The notes under the pieces: generated by a model
Told to the model about the DNA's origin: nothing
Database searches by the model: none
The model's input: only the letters and a program-made list of their open reading frames with translations
Shown: one piece after another, positions 63,397-64,000 of the stretch
Position numbering within the stretch: the stretch's first letter is position 1
How the letters are laid out: each line of letters starts with the position of its first letter
Translations under genes and position numbers: made by a program
Source: Desulfofundulus luciae
GTDB taxonomy: Bacteria > Bacillota > Desulfotomaculia > Desulfotomaculales > Desulfovirgulaceae
DNA: 64,000 nt
Assembly: GCF_030813795.1 (NCBI RefSeq)
Contig: NZ_JAUSUX010000014.1
Coordinates: 1-64,000 of the forward strand
Reading direction: 5' to 3'

Positions 63397-64000
63397 TTAC
63401 TTTTCTTTCGCAAACGAAAGTTTTCCCTGTAGGGCGAGGTGCAGGAGGATAAACATGGCGTGGGACCAGCCCAGAGGTATTACCCAGGCCGGCCCGCCCC
63501 GTTCTTTGTCCACCTGTTCGGGTAACAGACCGGTGGGTCCGGCATTATCCAGTGCCCAGCGGTAAAGGGCGCGGGCAGTATCCTGCTCGCCCCGCAGGGC
63601 GTGGACGATTCCCAACCAGAGGGTAGTCAATATCCAGGGGTTTCCGCCCCGGTAACCGTCCCATTCATAGCGATGAACGCCCCCTACCCGATTGTTACCC
63701 AGCACCCGGGTAATATTTTTCACAGTGGAATCCATTAAAGGATGGCCGGGTTCGAGTACCCGGAAGGGGAACACCAGGCCCAGAAGGGAGGAGTCAATGC
63801 GGGTGTCCTTTTCCACCCAGTAAATTTCATATAACCCAGGAGGTTCCTTGTCCTTCCAGGCCTGTTCGCCCCGGTCCAGGGCGCACTGGTAATCGTAGCA
63901 GCTAACCCGTCGGTTGATCCCCCGCAGGAAGCACTGCCGGTCTGGATTCCAGAGGTGGGTGAGAATGGATTTCCGTACAGTTTCCGCTGCCTCGCTCCAT
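63397..64000 (-). CDS. GH15-type glycoside hydrolase, partial
   Basis: C-terminal about 200 residues; the frame is open to the window edge. RYEWDGYRGGNPWILTTLWL and GPTGLLPEQVD, WSHAMFILLHLAL are typical of glucoamylase/trehalase-like (alpha/alpha)6 barrels. Start lies outside the window. Confidence 0.85.
   Translation of the reverse strand, partial: WSEAAETVRKSILTHLWNPDRQCFLRGINRRVSCYDYQCALDRGEQAWKDKEPPGLYEIYWVEKDTRIDSSLLGLVFPFRVLEPGHPLMDSTVKNITRVLGNNRVGGVHRYEWDGYRGGNPWILTTLWLGIVHALRGEQDTARALYRWALDNAGPTGLLPEQVDKERGGPAWVIPLGWSHAMFILLHLALQGKLSFAKEK

Overview
The window looks like the chromosome of a spore-forming, anaerobic, probably thermophilic Firmicute of the Desulfotomaculum/Pelotomaculum type (Peptococcaceae). 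This is inferred from gene content and order: topA-trmFO-xerC-hslV-hslU-codY, spore photoproduct lyase, SpoVR, GerP-like and YjcZ-like spore proteins, a stressosome operon, many TTG/GTG starts and strong GGAGG ribosome sites. No rRNA or tRNA gene was recognised. Species cannot be fixed from the sequence alone.

Left chromosomal part (1-7117): a transmembrane chemoreceptor, then a c-di-GMP-I riboswitch with terminator leading an operon of HD-GYP phosphodiesterase, a small unknown protein, a double-domain KaiC-like ATPase and a sensor diguanylate cyclase. It ends in the C-terminal part of feoB on the minus strand.

Island (about 7118-38020, roughly 31 kb): this block splits feoB. The rest of feoB (G domain and first membrane part) and feoA lie on the far side at 38021-39809. 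Joining the two edges at the shared 8-mer TTGGTCAG restores the conserved FeoB reading ...ILTNNFVPCNGRFPTLI.... A large serine recombinase lies against the right edge, and the reconstructed attP is a 48-bp site with 16-bp imperfect inverted arms. The island is a worn patchwork. It holds an ImmA-like fragment, membrane/prepilin-peptidase remnants, an Rpn-family nuclease, a candidate type I toxin-antitoxin locus, remnants of IS21, IS110, IS1182, ISLre2 and an IS5-like family, a group II intron 5' fragment, a Met-rich lipoprotein and secreted stalk-domain proteins. It also carries a second c-di-GMP riboswitch-HD-GYP unit followed by a CZB chemoreceptor and CheW, an Spo0E-like regulator, a NERD fragment, a DUF262/DUF1524 defence-type protein, a TnpB, an SNF2-type helicase, an IscB with its upstream RNA region, and an unusual NrdG-like radical SAM protein.

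Right chromosomal part (38021-64000): feoB/feoA, then a GAF-HD-GYP protein. Next comes a riboswitch-like leader heading a stressosome operon (RsbR-RsbS-RsbT-RsbX-like) whose last gene is a diguanylate cyclase with an RsbU-type N-terminus, so the output appears to be c-di-GMP. Then follow SpoVR, spore photoproduct lyase, and a spore-repair/germination block: Ku, separate LigD ligase and polymerase proteins, three tandem YjcZ-like microproteins, Hsp20 and three GerP-like proteins. The window closes with dprA-topA-trmFO-xerC-(IS remnant)-hslV-hslU-codY, a Crp/Fnr regulator and a partial GH15-type glycosidase.

The unifying theme is c-di-GMP. There are two good riboswitches plus one degenerate one, three HD-GYP proteins, two GGDEF proteins, two chemoreceptors and a stressosome, and one of the riboswitch/HD-GYP units travels on the island.
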